55,275 bases of DNA, taken from CAZSVE01 sp964610175 (GTDB lineage Bacteria; Pseudomonadota; Gammaproteobacteria; HK1). The notes under the pieces are model-generated. The model worked only from the letters and a program-made list of their open reading frames with translations. It made no database searches and was not told where the DNA came from. The stretch is from positions 1-55,275 of the forward strand of contig CAZSVE010000009.1 in assembly GCA_964610175.1 (NCBI GenBank), in the 5' to 3' direction. Of this stretch, positions 17,786-26,612 are shown in pieces; the stretch's first letter is position 1, and each line of letters begins with the position of its first letter. The position numbers and the translations under genes are program-made.

Positions 17786-18784
17786 TCACATCAACGTCGC
17801 CTTCACACCCTCGCGTAAATCTTCGCCAAAACAACGTTGATAATATTCGGCAATCACCGGGCGCTCGGTTTCATCGCACTTATTGAGAAAAGTAAGTCGG
17901 AAGGCAAACCCGATACTCTTGAACAAACGGGCATTTTCCGCCCAGGTCAGCACTGTGCGCGGACTCATGACCGTGGAGATATCGCCATTCATGAAGCCGA
18001 ATCGGGTCATGTCGGCAAGCATTACCATGGCCGAAATCGTCTTGCGGTCTTTTTCCGTGCCGTACTCGGGGACCTTGGAGAGCACGATTTCGACTTCCGC
18101 ATCGTGTTCCAGGTAATTGAGCACCGCAACGATATTCCAGCGGTCCATCTGTCCCTGGTTGATCGGTTGGGTGCCATGATAGAGGCCCGTGGTGTCACCC
18201 AAACCTACCGTATTGGCGGTGGCGAAGAGCCGGAAGGATGGGTGAGGATGCAGCACGCGAGATTGGTCCAGAAGCGTCAGACGTCCCTCTGCCTCCAATA
18301 CCCGTTGAATGACGAACATCACGTCGGGGCGACCCGCATCGTATTCATCGAAAACCAGCGCTGTCGCACTTTGGTATGCCCAAGGCAAAATGCCTTCTTT
18401 GAATTCCGTTATCTGCTTGCCGTCCTTGAGGACGATAACGTCCTTGCCGACCAAGTCGATGCGGCTGATATGACTGTCCAGATTGACGCGTATGCAGGGC
18501 CAATTGAGCCTTGCCGCCACCTGCTCGATATGGGTGGATTTACCGGTTCCATGGTAACCCTGTATCAGCACCCGCCGGTTGTAGGCAAAGCCCGATAAAA
18601 TCGCAAGGGTCGTGTCATGATCGAATCGGTAGGCGTTGTCCACGATGGGGACGTGTTGGGTCGATTGACTAAAGGCCGGCACTTCGAGATCACTATCGAT
18701 GCCGAACATCTCGCGAATCGAGATCCGTATATCCGGAGTACCATTATCGATGGTCTCCGAGGGGGAAGTGGAAAGTGAAGACAT
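17786..18784 (-). CDS. cobS: Cobaltochelatase subunit CobS
   Basis: CobS is the AAA+ ATPase that, with CobT and CobN, inserts cobalt into hydrogenobyrinic acid a,c-diamide in the aerobic B12 pathway. The 332-residue protein begins with the family leader around MFGIDSDLEVPAFS. Walker A is GYHGTGKST near residue 79, followed by the CIRVNLDSHISRIDLVGKD block, Walker B ALVFDEYDAGRPD near 146, and sensor-type FRLFATANTVGLGDTTG. It is intact. CobT would usually follow, but a phage remnant sits there instead. BluB at 31.3 kb also belongs to B12 synthesis. Confidence 0.95.
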   Translation of the reverse strand: MSSLSTSPSETIDNGTPDIRISIREMFGIDSDLEVPAFSQSTQHVPIVDNAYRFDHDTTLAILSGFAYNRRVLIQGYHGTGKSTHIEQVAARLNWPCIRVNLDSHISRIDLVGKDVIVLKDGKQITEFKEGILPWAYQSATALVFDEYDAGRPDVMFVIQRVLEAEGRLTLLDQSRVLHPHPSFRLFATANTVGLGDTTGLYHGTQPINQGQMDRWNIVAVLNYLEHDAEVEIVLSKVPEYGTEKDRKTISAMVMLADMTRFGFMNGDISTVMSPRTVLTWAENARLFKSIGFAFRLTFLNKCDETERPVIAEYYQRCFGEDLREGVKATLM

Positions 18785-18814
18785 GATGCTATGTGTGGAT
18801 ACTACTACGAATTA

Positions 18815-18926
18815 ATTTGTTTATTTCCGGCTCAGCCTCGCAAATGAATCGAGTTCCGCAGAACACCAATTTTGCTTTACCGATGCCAAATCCTGCTTTT
18901 ATCGGTTCGAGGCGAAGCTTCGCTAG
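18815..18926 (-). repeat. Repeat R1, copy 8
   Basis: A full-length copy in reverse sense just upstream of cobS. It ends GGCGAAGCTTCGCTAG. Confidence 0.9.
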
Positions 18927-19213
18927 TCGATTATTTTTTTGTCTTGGATGCGTTTTGATCGAATAAGGCGGCAAAAAAGCGTTTTGTTCTTGCTGGAAAA
19001 CAGGCAAGTATACGAGATACGGGCAACAGATGTTTAGGACCGACTGCAGCTGCAGCCGCAACTACAACATTCCCTATTTGGATCACGAATTGCCGCATTT
19101 CCGTCTCCAAAATGGCACTGGATTCTCCATTCGGAAGACATCGAATAATACCCCGGCGGGTGGCGAGTTTCGTTGGCTTGGGCGAGGAAATGCATGGATT
19201 TATTGCCTTGAAT

Positions 19214-20098
19214 TCATGACTTCGATGCCTTTTCTTGATCTTCCGCACGTCCGGGATCCACGTCGCTTAGGGCCTCGTCCAGACCTTCGCCCATTGCCCT
19301 ATCCAATTCTTCTTCGGTAACCGGGCTGTAGCGATATCTTTCCGGGGGGGCTTCCGATGGCTTTTCCTTCCCAACGGTATACATACGGGAAAAGAATACG
19401 CCGAGTTCGAATAGTATCCACATGGGTAGCGCCAACAGCGTCTGCGAGATCACGTCCGGGGGCGTCAGTAACATCCCGATAATGAATGCAACCACAATGA
19501 CGTAGGGTCGTTTCGATACCAGGGCCTCGGGGGTAGTAAAGCCACCCGAGACTAGCAGGATCGTTGCCACGGGCACTTCGAAGGCGAGACCAAAGGCAAA
19601 GAATAGCTTCAGTACGAAGTCGAGATATTTGCTGATATCGGTCGCCACCTCGACGCCTTCGGGTGCGACACTGGTGAAAAAACCGAAAACCAAAGGGAAA
19701 ACGGCGAAATAGGCGAACGCCGCCCCAAGGTAAAACAGCACAGTGCTGGTTATCATCAGTGGGTAGGCCAGCTTTTTCTCTTTTTTATATAACCCCGGTG
19801 CCACAAAGGCCCATAGTTGGTAAACAATGACTGGCATGGTGATGAAGATCGCCGTCACGATTGCCAGCTTGAATGGCGCGAAGAATGGTGAGGCCACCTC
19901 CGTTGCGATCATGCTGGTTCCCTGAGGCAGGTATTTGAGCAAGGGTGCGGAAAGCCATTCGTACAGATCGTTCGCAAAGGGGATCAGCGCCAACAGGACC
20001 ACGATCACGGCAAGGAGTGAGCGTAGCAGTCGATCTCGCAATTCGACCAGATGGGCCAGAAACGGCATTTCGCCTTGTGGCGAACTAGTGCTGCGCAC
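19214..20098 (-). CDS. tatC: Sec-independent protein translocase TatC
   Basis: TatC is the six-helix core receptor of the twin-arginine pathway, which exports folded proteins. The 294-residue protein opens MPFLAHLVELRDRLLRSL after a short leader and shows the family blocks LIPFANDLYEWLSAPLLKYLP, YQLWAFVAPGLYKKEKK and the helix set through LLTPPDVISQTLLALPMW. The hydrophilic C-terminal tail (ERYRYSPVTEEELDRAM onward) is longer than in E. coli. It is the last gene of the hisE-tatA-tatB-tatC set, 39 bp after tatB. Confidence 0.97.
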   Translation of the reverse strand: MRSTSSPQGEMPFLAHLVELRDRLLRSLLAVIVVLLALIPFANDLYEWLSAPLLKYLPQGTSMIATEVASPFFAPFKLAIVTAIFITMPVIVYQLWAFVAPGLYKKEKKLAYPLMITSTVLFYLGAAFAYFAVFPLVFGFFTSVAPEGVEVATDISKYLDFVLKLFFAFGLAFEVPVATILLVSGGFTTPEALVSKRPYVIVVAFIIGMLLTPPDVISQTLLALPMWILFELGVFFSRMYTVGKEKPSEAPPERYRYSPVTEEELDRAMGEGLDEALSDVDPGRAEDQEKASKS

Positions 20099-20137
20099 GG
20101 CAATTACCTCCGATTGTGATCTTATGGGAAACCACCG

Positions 20138-20605
20138 CTAGTGGTTGGTGGATTCTTTGCCATTGTGCGTTATGGACGAATCAAGACTATCGTCGGGCAT
20201 GCTGTCGGTTACGTTATCGAGCTTATGAACGGAGCGGGAGGTATCGGTCTTCCCGGAGACAGGCTCGTCGCCGGACTTGCTGGGAGGTGATTTCGTTCCA
20301 CCGGTTGGAGAGTCCATTGGAGAATCCGTCAAGGAGAGTTGGTTGGTGGTGTCTGTTATGGTTGCCTGGGTCTCTTCGATGATCTCATGAATCGCATTGA
20401 ATTCTTCTTGACGTTTGATTATCCGCTTCAGATCTTCGGCACGTAACTCCCTATCGATATCATTCTTTACGCCGGAAAGGAACTGACGAGCTTTTCTAAT
20501 CCAAAGTCCGGTGGTACGCGCAAATTCCGGCAATCGCTCCGGCCCGATGACCAGTAGTGCGATGATCGCAATGATTGTTAATTCCCAAAAGCCGATATCA
20601 AACAT
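20138..20605 (-). CDS. tatB: Sec-independent protein translocase TatB
   Basis: The 155-residue protein has the N-terminal membrane helix FDIGFWELTIIAIIALLVIGP followed by ERLPEFARTTGLWIRKARQF, the TatB amphipathic helix. A long polar tail follows. TatB binds twin-arginine signal peptides together with TatC. A gap of about 440 bp with an R1 copy separates it from tatA, so the operon has been stretched by repeat insertion. Confidence 0.95.
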   Translation of the reverse strand: MFDIGFWELTIIAIIALLVIGPERLPEFARTTGLWIRKARQFLSGVKNDIDRELRAEDLKRIIKRQEEFNAIHEIIEETQATITDTTNQLSLTDSPMDSPTGGTKSPPSKSGDEPVSGKTDTSRSVHKLDNVTDSMPDDSLDSSITHNGKESTNH

Positions 20606-20913
20606 CTACGGAAAGTGGCAGTATGGATGAGAAAGGGGGGATAGCACGGAACTCCCGATTTTTATCCAAGCAGATGGTACTGTCGGGTTAATGTGCGGGA
20701 TCGAGTGCAAGCTTTCGATTATGCTTCATGGAAAAATCAATGGTATAGCGTTCAAAAGCAAGGGCTACATTTTCACATGTAGCGCAAAAAATTTTCCGCT
20801 ATTCTTCGGGGAACCTCCTTTCCCCGAGGAGAGTTTCGGGAAAAGCGCTCCTTGAATAATACGATCACACAACGGCTCCACGAATTTCGCTCGTGGGCTC
20901 CGATACAGACCAC
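20606..20913. other. Spacer inside the tat cluster
   Basis: About 310 bp between tatB and the R1 copy. No gene is recognised. A hairpin-like GGGGAACCTCCTTTCCCC at 20810-20827 could end or attenuate the tatA transcript on either strand. Confidence 0.35.
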
Positions 20914-21024
20914 TGGCGAAACTTCGCCTCAAACCGATGAAGCATGGTTTGGTATTAGTAGAGCAAAATCAGTGTCTTGCAAAACTTGACTCATTTGCGA
21001 AGATGAGCGGAAAATAAACAAATC
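20914..21024 (+). repeat. Repeat R1, copy 9
   Basis: A full-length copy between tatA and tatB, opposite in sense to those genes. Read on the minus strand it stays open as ...FIFRSSSQMSQVLQDTDFALL... Confidence 0.9.
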
Positions 21025-21049
21025 ATGGTGGTTCGTTATAGCAGGTTCA

Positions 21050-21316
21050 CTACATCGAGGCGTGTTTTTTGCTGTCGACAGTTTCCTTGATATCGTCTTT
21101 GATGCCGCCATCGATAGTATTTCCGGGCTTTTCTTCCAACTTTTCTGCCTCTTTGGTTTCGTCGGTACGGACCCCATCCTTTATGGAGGAGCGAAAGCTC
21201 TTGATAGCGTCGCCTAAATCCGAGCCGATATTACGTAATTTTTTTGTGCCGAAAAGCAGGACGATGATCACTAAAATAATCAATAACTGCCAAATGCTAA
21301 TGCCACCGAGACCCAT
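21050..21316 (-). CDS. tatA: Sec-independent protein translocase TatA
   Basis: The 88-residue protein has the single membrane helix ISIWQLLIILVIIVLLFGTKKL followed by RNIGSDLGDAIKSFRSS, the amphipathic helix typical of TatA, and a charged tail. It multimerises to form the transport path. The ATG at 21316 starts the family sequence; the longer frame overlaps hisE. hisE ends 11 bp upstream on the same strand. Confidence 0.95.
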   Translation of the reverse strand: MGLGGISIWQLLIILVIIVLLFGTKKLRNIGSDLGDAIKSFRSSIKDGVRTDETKEAEKLEEKPGNTIDGGIKDDIKETVDSKKHASM

Positions 21317-21327
21317 ATTGTTTCCTC

Positions 21328-21642
21328 CTACCGGCGATTCGCCTTTTCTATAAAACCGGATGTCCCGAATCGTCTTTCCAGTTCCTCGATGACCATATCC
21401 GGTTCCAGTTCCTGATGGGCAAGCAATACCAACGTGTGAAACCAAAGATCCGCAATTTCGTGAACGATTGCCCTACGATCGCCATCTTTTGCCGCCATGA
21501 TAACCTCGGCTGTTTCTTCACCGATTTTCTTCAGAATGGCGTTCGTACCATGGCTGTATAGATTGGCCACGTAAGAATTTTTTGGATCTGCGGACTTTCG
21601 TTGTTTGAGAACTCTAGCCAATCGATAGAGTACCGTGCTCAT
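21328..21642 (-). CDS. hisE: Phosphoribosyl-ATP pyrophosphohydrolase HisE
   Basis: HisE removes pyrophosphate from phosphoribosyl-ATP, the second step of histidine synthesis. The 104-residue MazG-like protein has SYVANLYSHGTNAILKKIGEE with the catalytic EExxE-type helix (GEETAEVIMAAKDGD) and HEIADLWFHTLVLLA carrying the second acidic pair. It is a stand-alone HisE. hisE directly before tatABC is a common proteobacterial order. Confidence 0.95.
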   Translation of the reverse strand: MSTVLYRLARVLKQRKSADPKNSYVANLYSHGTNAILKKIGEETAEVIMAAKDGDRRAIVHEIADLWFHTLVLLAHQELEPDMVIEELERRFGTSGFIEKANRR

Positions 21643-22184
21643 TGGTAAAATTTATCGTAAGACGTTGGGAAATTCCAAATTCGGATGGCCACATCGAGTA
21701 TTTTGTTTACTCACCCGAAAAGTACTTGAATGAAATTTCGAAAAAAAATCCAAGGGTTATCGAATATAACTTTTTACTTTTTCCGAAGCTGCGCTCGGAA
21801 AAAGAGACTGTCCTTCGGAGAACAGTAGAAACCCGGAGATTGGCAAACACATGTCGTTACCAGCATGTTTGTGTAAGCACTGTCCCAAGTGCTTATGATC
21901 GTAAGGATAGAAGCGCCTTTTCAATAAGGTACCGATTTTTAGGCGCCTTTTGGTTTCGGCTATGTCGACACCTTCCAATATACCGAATTCGATAGCCTTG
22001 CTACGATTGTCAAAGAGTCAGAGAGCCTAGCGCCAAGTAGTAACGGCTCGCTGCTGGAAACAAAATCCCTGTGCAACACCCAGACCTAAAACGCGATTCA
22101 TACCGAAGTGCTCACCGGGCACTATTTTGGTTTACCTGGTCAAATCAATTACCCAACCGAAGAACTTATATTCAATCGTTTTAT
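21643..22184. other. Intergenic, nothing recognised
   Basis: It must contain the hisE-tat promoter. A short inverted repeat (AAGCACTTGGGACAGTGCTT, about 21880-21899 on the minus strand) is the only structure noticed. Open frames on both strands look non-coding. Confidence 0.4.
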
Positions 22185-22294
22185 TTTGTTTATTTCTCGC
22201 TCAGCTTCGCAAATGAATCAAGTTTTACAAAACGCTGATTCTGCTCTACGAATACCAAACCACGTTTTATCGGTTCGACGCGAAGCCTCGCCAG
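22185..22294 (-). repeat. Repeat R1, copy 10
   Basis: A full-length copy in reverse sense, about 100 bp past the stop of the cyclase gene. The plus strand is open through it as LFISRSASQMNQVLQNADS... Confidence 0.9.
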
Positions 22295-22394
22295 CGAATT
22301 ACTCCATCAGTTGTCATTCGAAGCGCAACGAATGGAATATCCGCACGGTCAAACAACACCAAAGGCCCTATCCCTATAAAGTGTGGATAGGAAT

Positions 22395-24329
22395 TCAGCA
22401 TTCAATCGAACCTGACGGATCAGAACATCTCAGTCCGCGTACTTCGAATATCTGTACCTTTTCACGATGTCCTTTCACCGTCACCTCTTCACGGCGGCCA
22501 TATACCAGCTTGCCTCTTCCAATTTCAGCGATGGTCGTTCGGCTCGCCAACACGACACAACCGAGATCTCTACATATTCCCTGGATTCTGGCAGCTACGT
22601 TGACGGTGTCTCCGATCACAGTGTATTCCATTCTATCTTCAGCACCGATATTTCCAATTACCACAGGTCCTGTATTGATCCCAATACCTACGGAAAAACC
22701 AGATAGATCTTTGTTTGTAAATCGTTTTGCTATTTGGATCCGGAATTGCGTCGATAATGCCTCGATTTTGCAGGCCGTTCGCACCGCTCGCCAAGCATGG
22801 TCGCGTTCAGATAGATCTCCGAAAACGGCCATCACCGCATCCCCTATGAATTTATCGATTCTCCCTCCCTCTTCCTTAATGATTCGGGAGACATCACCGA
22901 AATAGGTGTTGAGTATCTCGACAACGTCCTCCGGTTGTAGATATTCGGCGATAGTCGTGAAATTCCGGATATCGGAGAATAGGACTGTAACTGTCTTGCG
23001 CTCTCCTCCCAGACGTGTATTTTCACTACAGCTAAGGAACCGATTTGTAATCTCCGAACCGAAATAACGTGAAAAAAGGTCTTTAATCTTGTAGCTGAGA
23101 CGTTTTTCATCGACCAAACGAAACCCCATCCAACCAAGGTAGGCGCCGAACAACCCAGCTTGAGTGCCGATGACGGGAATATACCAACCGATGAGGAACC
23201 ACAGATAACTACTAACGGCCCATAGGACGGCAAGGGTAAATCCGACAAGCAATCCCAACCATGGATTCAATAAGAAATAGGCGAATACAGCGATACACAG
23301 TACACCAAGAGTTCCTAACGCTACTAAGGCTGCCATGGGTGTACGCGGATAACGATCACTTAATATGGTTTCGACGATATTGGCATGAATCTCCACTCCG
23401 GTCATAAAATTTCCCTGTCCGAACAATCTTCCAGTTGTGTACGGCGTCGGATGAATATCCTGGATACCGGTAAAATCAGCGGCGATGATAACCACCTTAC
23501 CTTGCAGCGCTTGAACTTCACGGTACGCTAGTGCATTGGGTTCCATCAGCTTGGCGAAAGAGACCTTGGGTATGGTGCCCGGTGGACCGACAAATCCGAT
23601 AGGCTGGGGGAAGGTCGTAGCGGCGGCCATTCTACTTTCCAATTCCTTGGCATTAGGCAATGAACCTTTATCGACTGCCCGAAGCGCCAACAAAACCCCA
23701 AATCCAAATCGAGGTTCTATTGTGTCCTCTGAAAGGATTGGACGAAATTTCCGCACCATCCCATCCGAATGGGTAAATATATTTCCCAATCCGACATCTG
23801 CAGCTCCATTGGGAAGCGCGTATAGCAATCCTGGCGTCGGCAAAACCAAACGGCTATCACCCGCTGCATCGCGTCCCAACATACCAGCCAGAATGGTTTT
23901 TCCCTTACTCAGTTGAGTCCGCAGTGGGATATCGTACGTACGTGCCCCTTGCCTGGAATCATCTGTGAATCTGGCTATCCAATCCTCGGCATTGATGGAA
24001 AACAGAAAATCCAACCCTATTACCTTTGCACCAACCTTATCCAGTACCCGGATTGCTTGGGCGAAGTAAGGCCCCCAAAAGACCAATGGGGTTGCCGGGA
24101 ATAGCGACAGAGATTCATCTCCCACGCCAACGATAGCGGTATGTACGGTATCCGTTCGTTCTCCGGCCAAGCAGTGCCAAAGATCATAATAAGCAAACGT
24201 CAAGACCCCACCTCGGGATTGCCAGTCAGAGCCGAATGCAATACCACATGCGAGAGCAAGCACCAAGACACCATGAAAAAAAGACTGCCTTGTGGTTCTT
24301 GCGTCATCTACCCGGAAAATCCTGAACAA
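22395..24329 (-). CDS. CHASE2-domain adenylate cyclase (class III)
   Basis: The 644-residue membrane protein has one N-terminal helix, an extracytoplasmic CHASE2 sensor (residues about 40-320, with IGLDFLFS and FMTGVEIHANIVETILSDRY), and a cluster of helices at about 330-410. A cytoplasmic cyclase domain follows from about 440. Catalytic features are intact: VLFSDIRNFTTIAE (metal Asp), GRIDKFIGDAVMAVFG (metal Asp, with Lys matching adenine specificity), and YTVIGDTVNVAARIQ with the transition-state Asn and Arg. It should make cyclic AMP in response to an unknown periplasmic cue. It stands alone. Confidence 0.92.
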   Translation of the reverse strand: MFRIFRVDDARTTRQSFFHGVLVLALACGIAFGSDWQSRGGVLTFAYYDLWHCLAGERTDTVHTAIVGVGDESLSLFPATPLVFWGPYFAQAIRVLDKVGAKVIGLDFLFSINAEDWIARFTDDSRQGARTYDIPLRTQLSKGKTILAGMLGRDAAGDSRLVLPTPGLLYALPNGAADVGLGNIFTHSDGMVRKFRPILSEDTIEPRFGFGVLLALRAVDKGSLPNAKELESRMAAATTFPQPIGFVGPPGTIPKVSFAKLMEPNALAYREVQALQGKVVIIAADFTGIQDIHPTPYTTGRLFGQGNFMTGVEIHANIVETILSDRYPRTPMAALVALGTLGVLCIAVFAYFLLNPWLGLLVGFTLAVLWAVSSYLWFLIGWYIPVIGTQAGLFGAYLGWMGFRLVDEKRLSYKIKDLFSRYFGSEITNRFLSCSENTRLGGERKTVTVLFSDIRNFTTIAEYLQPEDVVEILNTYFGDVSRIIKEEGGRIDKFIGDAVMAVFGDLSERDHAWRAVRTACKIEALSTQFRIQIAKRFTNKDLSGFSVGIGINTGPVVIGNIGAEDRMEYTVIGDTVNVAARIQGICRDLGCVVLASRTTIAEIGRGKLVYGRREEVTVKGHREKVQIFEVRGLRCSDPSGSIEC

Positions 24330-24380
24330 AATATCGAAGAAATTTCGAGAAAAGTTGTAAACGAAGTTACGAATTTGGAC

Positions 24381-25385
24381 TTATAGCACATAGGGACTCT
24401 TGAAATTATCCAACATCTTGATGTAGCTGGCGCGCTCGAATCCGGCTGGATCCGCTACATGTCGTCGACTCATGGATCCCTTCATTTGTTCAACCGAGAC
24501 GTACTGATTTTTTTCCATCCATCCGACAAGCCCGTTTACAAGATTTTCCAAGTATTTGATGCCGTTTCGCAGTAAAGCTGCAGTGGTCATGACGGCATCG
24601 GCACCCGCCATAAGGTATTTGACTACCTCGACATGGGTATCGACGCCCGTTGTTGCGGCGATGGAGGCATCGATATGACCATGCAGTATGGCAATCCACA
24701 AGAGGCGTGAACGGATGTGGGTGATGTTGCTGAGGCGAAGATCATGGACAACCTCCATATTATCGATATCGAAATCGGGCCGATAAAAACGGTTGAATAA
24801 TACCAGGGCATCTGCACCGGCGTCGTTGAATTGTCTCGCGATATGACCAAGCGAGCTAAAATACGCGCTCATTTTCATGGCCACCGGAATGGAGACCGCC
24901 TTCTTGACATGCTGCAAAATTTCCAAATAGCGCTGTTCTACCTCTTGACTAGAGACGTATATGTCTGTCGGAATATAGTAGACATTGAGTTCGATACCGC
25001 TCGCGCCTGCCTCTTCCATATCTTTTGCAAAGTCGATCCAACCCTCGTTGGTAACTCCGTTCAGGCTGCCGATTATGGGAATGTCCACCGATTCCGATGC
25101 CCGATGCAATATGTCCAGGTAGCGATCCGCACCGACATGGCACTCATCCACACTGGGGAAATAACTCAATGCCTCCGGAAAGCTTTCCGTGCCATGAGAC
25201 ATAAAATGCTCCATAGCGGCGGCCTCGTGTTTCAACTGTTCCTCGAAGAGGGAAAACATCACCAGCGCCGAAGCACCGGCGTCTTCCGCCTGCTTGATGT
25301 TATCGAGATCCTCCCACAATGGAGATGCAGACGCTACGATTGGATGCTTCAACTCCATACCCATGTAAGTGGTGTGTAAATCCAT
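24381..25385 (-). CDS. Dihydroorotate dehydrogenase-like flavoprotein
   Basis: The 334-residue TIM-barrel protein begins MDLHTTYMGMELKHPIVASASPL, like class 1 dihydroorotate dehydrogenases. It contains GASGIELNVYYIPTD in place of the usual NxSCPN region, VAMKMSAYFSS, NDAGADALVLFNRFY, and the phosphate-binding GADAVMTTAALLRNG. Such dihydroorotate dehydrogenase-like proteins often sit beside nifJ-type pyruvate:ferredoxin oxidoreductases, as here, with one lipoprotein gene in between. The active-site Cys or Ser of true PyrD is not apparent, so pyrimidine synthesis is not assured. AAGGAGAAG before the ATG at 25385 fixes that start over the longer 25400 frame. Confidence 0.85.
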   Translation of the reverse strand: MDLHTTYMGMELKHPIVASASPLWEDLDNIKQAEDAGASALVMFSLFEEQLKHEAAAMEHFMSHGTESFPEALSYFPSVDECHVGADRYLDILHRASESVDIPIIGSLNGVTNEGWIDFAKDMEEAGASGIELNVYYIPTDIYVSSQEVEQRYLEILQHVKKAVSIPVAMKMSAYFSSLGHIARQFNDAGADALVLFNRFYRPDFDIDNMEVVHDLRLSNITHIRSRLLWIAILHGHIDASIAATTGVDTHVEVVKYLMAGADAVMTTAALLRNGIKYLENLVNGLVGWMEKNQYVSVEQMKGSMSRRHVADPAGFERASYIKMLDNFKSPYVL

Positions 25386-25578
25386 GGTCTTCTCCTTCAT
25401 CTAAATATGGTAGTTTCTTATTATTGCTTTACTACAAGTTTTTTGTCGGAACTCTCTCCAAGAATCTTTAATCAACCATCCGAACGCCCAATTCGAAAGT
25501 CTTCGACTGAGCGAGAGAAAAAACAATTCGAATCGAAAGATAATCTCGGTGAATTGCCTATGGAAAAGGCCGCTATGT

Positions 25579-26340
25579 TTAATAGCTCATTGTGCAGTAG
25601 TCCATCGTTTGCATGACTCTCCCTATGATGTACTTCGATCCTGGTGATAATATATATTCACTGGCTCCTACCTCGGAATCAGGATTTCCCCAATCATAGG
25701 TATATCCCAAACCAGTCCATGGATATGCATCGTTACGTGGTTTTTTATAATATTCGTCATATTTATTGATATTATCTACTTCAGGTATTTTCCCTTCTTC
25801 GAAATGTAAGTTACAACTATGATCATGGATTTCAATATCCACGCAAGGTCTGAACATGTCTTGATGTGATACCCACACCTCGACGAACACATCATACTTT
25901 CCTTCATGAGGCAACCCAAGATATTGCTTCAATCTCAAATCCACTTCTTGTTTTGTTGCCTTGGGTTTCCTTTCGAGGTAGTCACGACAAAACTTATTGA
26001 CCTGAGGAACGAGTGTCACCCATGTCGCATGTTCCTCCTTATCAGATATTTTTTCTTTATTTTTGTAGAAATTATTATATTTATATTCTGACATCCAGCT
26101 AACCGCTAAAATCTTGGATCCGCCTTCACTCCAAATTAATTCTTTGTTCTTTTCATTGACTGCATAGAGGTTTCTGTGTATTTCCATATGGGATGCCTGC
26201 GCGGTATCGGCAATCGCCATTTGATATTTCTTGTTCAACTCATTTTTTGAGGTTACGGTACCACATCCTGGGATAAAACTCGTTGTAACAAAAGTAGCTA
26301 TAGAGATGACTATCTTTTTGTTTACGCTTCCCATGTTCAT
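25579..26340 (-). CDS. Hypothetical lipoprotein
   Basis: The 253-residue protein is not recognised. It has a lipoprotein signal (hydrophobic KIVISIATFVTTSFIPGC with a GC lipobox at about residue 26), so it should be lipid-anchored. The mature part is mixed charged and aromatic, with no membrane helix and no familiar domain. Base composition is noticeably more AT-rich than in its neighbours, and codon use differs, which suggests recent acquisition. It lies between the flavoprotein and nifJ genes on the same strand but is probably an independent unit. Confidence 0.7.
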   Translation of the reverse strand: MNMGSVNKKIVISIATFVTTSFIPGCGTVTSKNELNKKYQMAIADTAQASHMEIHRNLYAVNEKNKELIWSEGGSKILAVSWMSEYKYNNFYKNKEKISDKEEHATWVTLVPQVNKFCRDYLERKPKATKQEVDLRLKQYLGLPHEGKYDVFVEVWVSHQDMFRPCVDIEIHDHSCNLHFEEGKIPEVDNINKYDEYYKKPRNDAYPWTGLGYTYDWGNPDSEVGASEYILSPGSKYIIGRVMQTMDYCTMSY

Positions 26341-26612
26341 TCTCTTTCGTAATACTATTTTATATTTTCATGTAATCAAAACATTTTATACTATATCGAA
26401 CTTTACACTTTTCTATGGCAATAAATAATAGTTTATCTTTCAGGTAGACATTGCCATAGTGGAGGATCGATTTCTCTCTAAATCCATGTTTGTCTTGACG
26501 CTTGGCTAAGCGCCTATCTTGGTTTTCCATTCTTTCGAATCATCGCAAACATGAGGCACGAATACCCGGATCCCGGCAACAGTCTTTACCAAGAACGAAC
26601 AGACGATCCAAC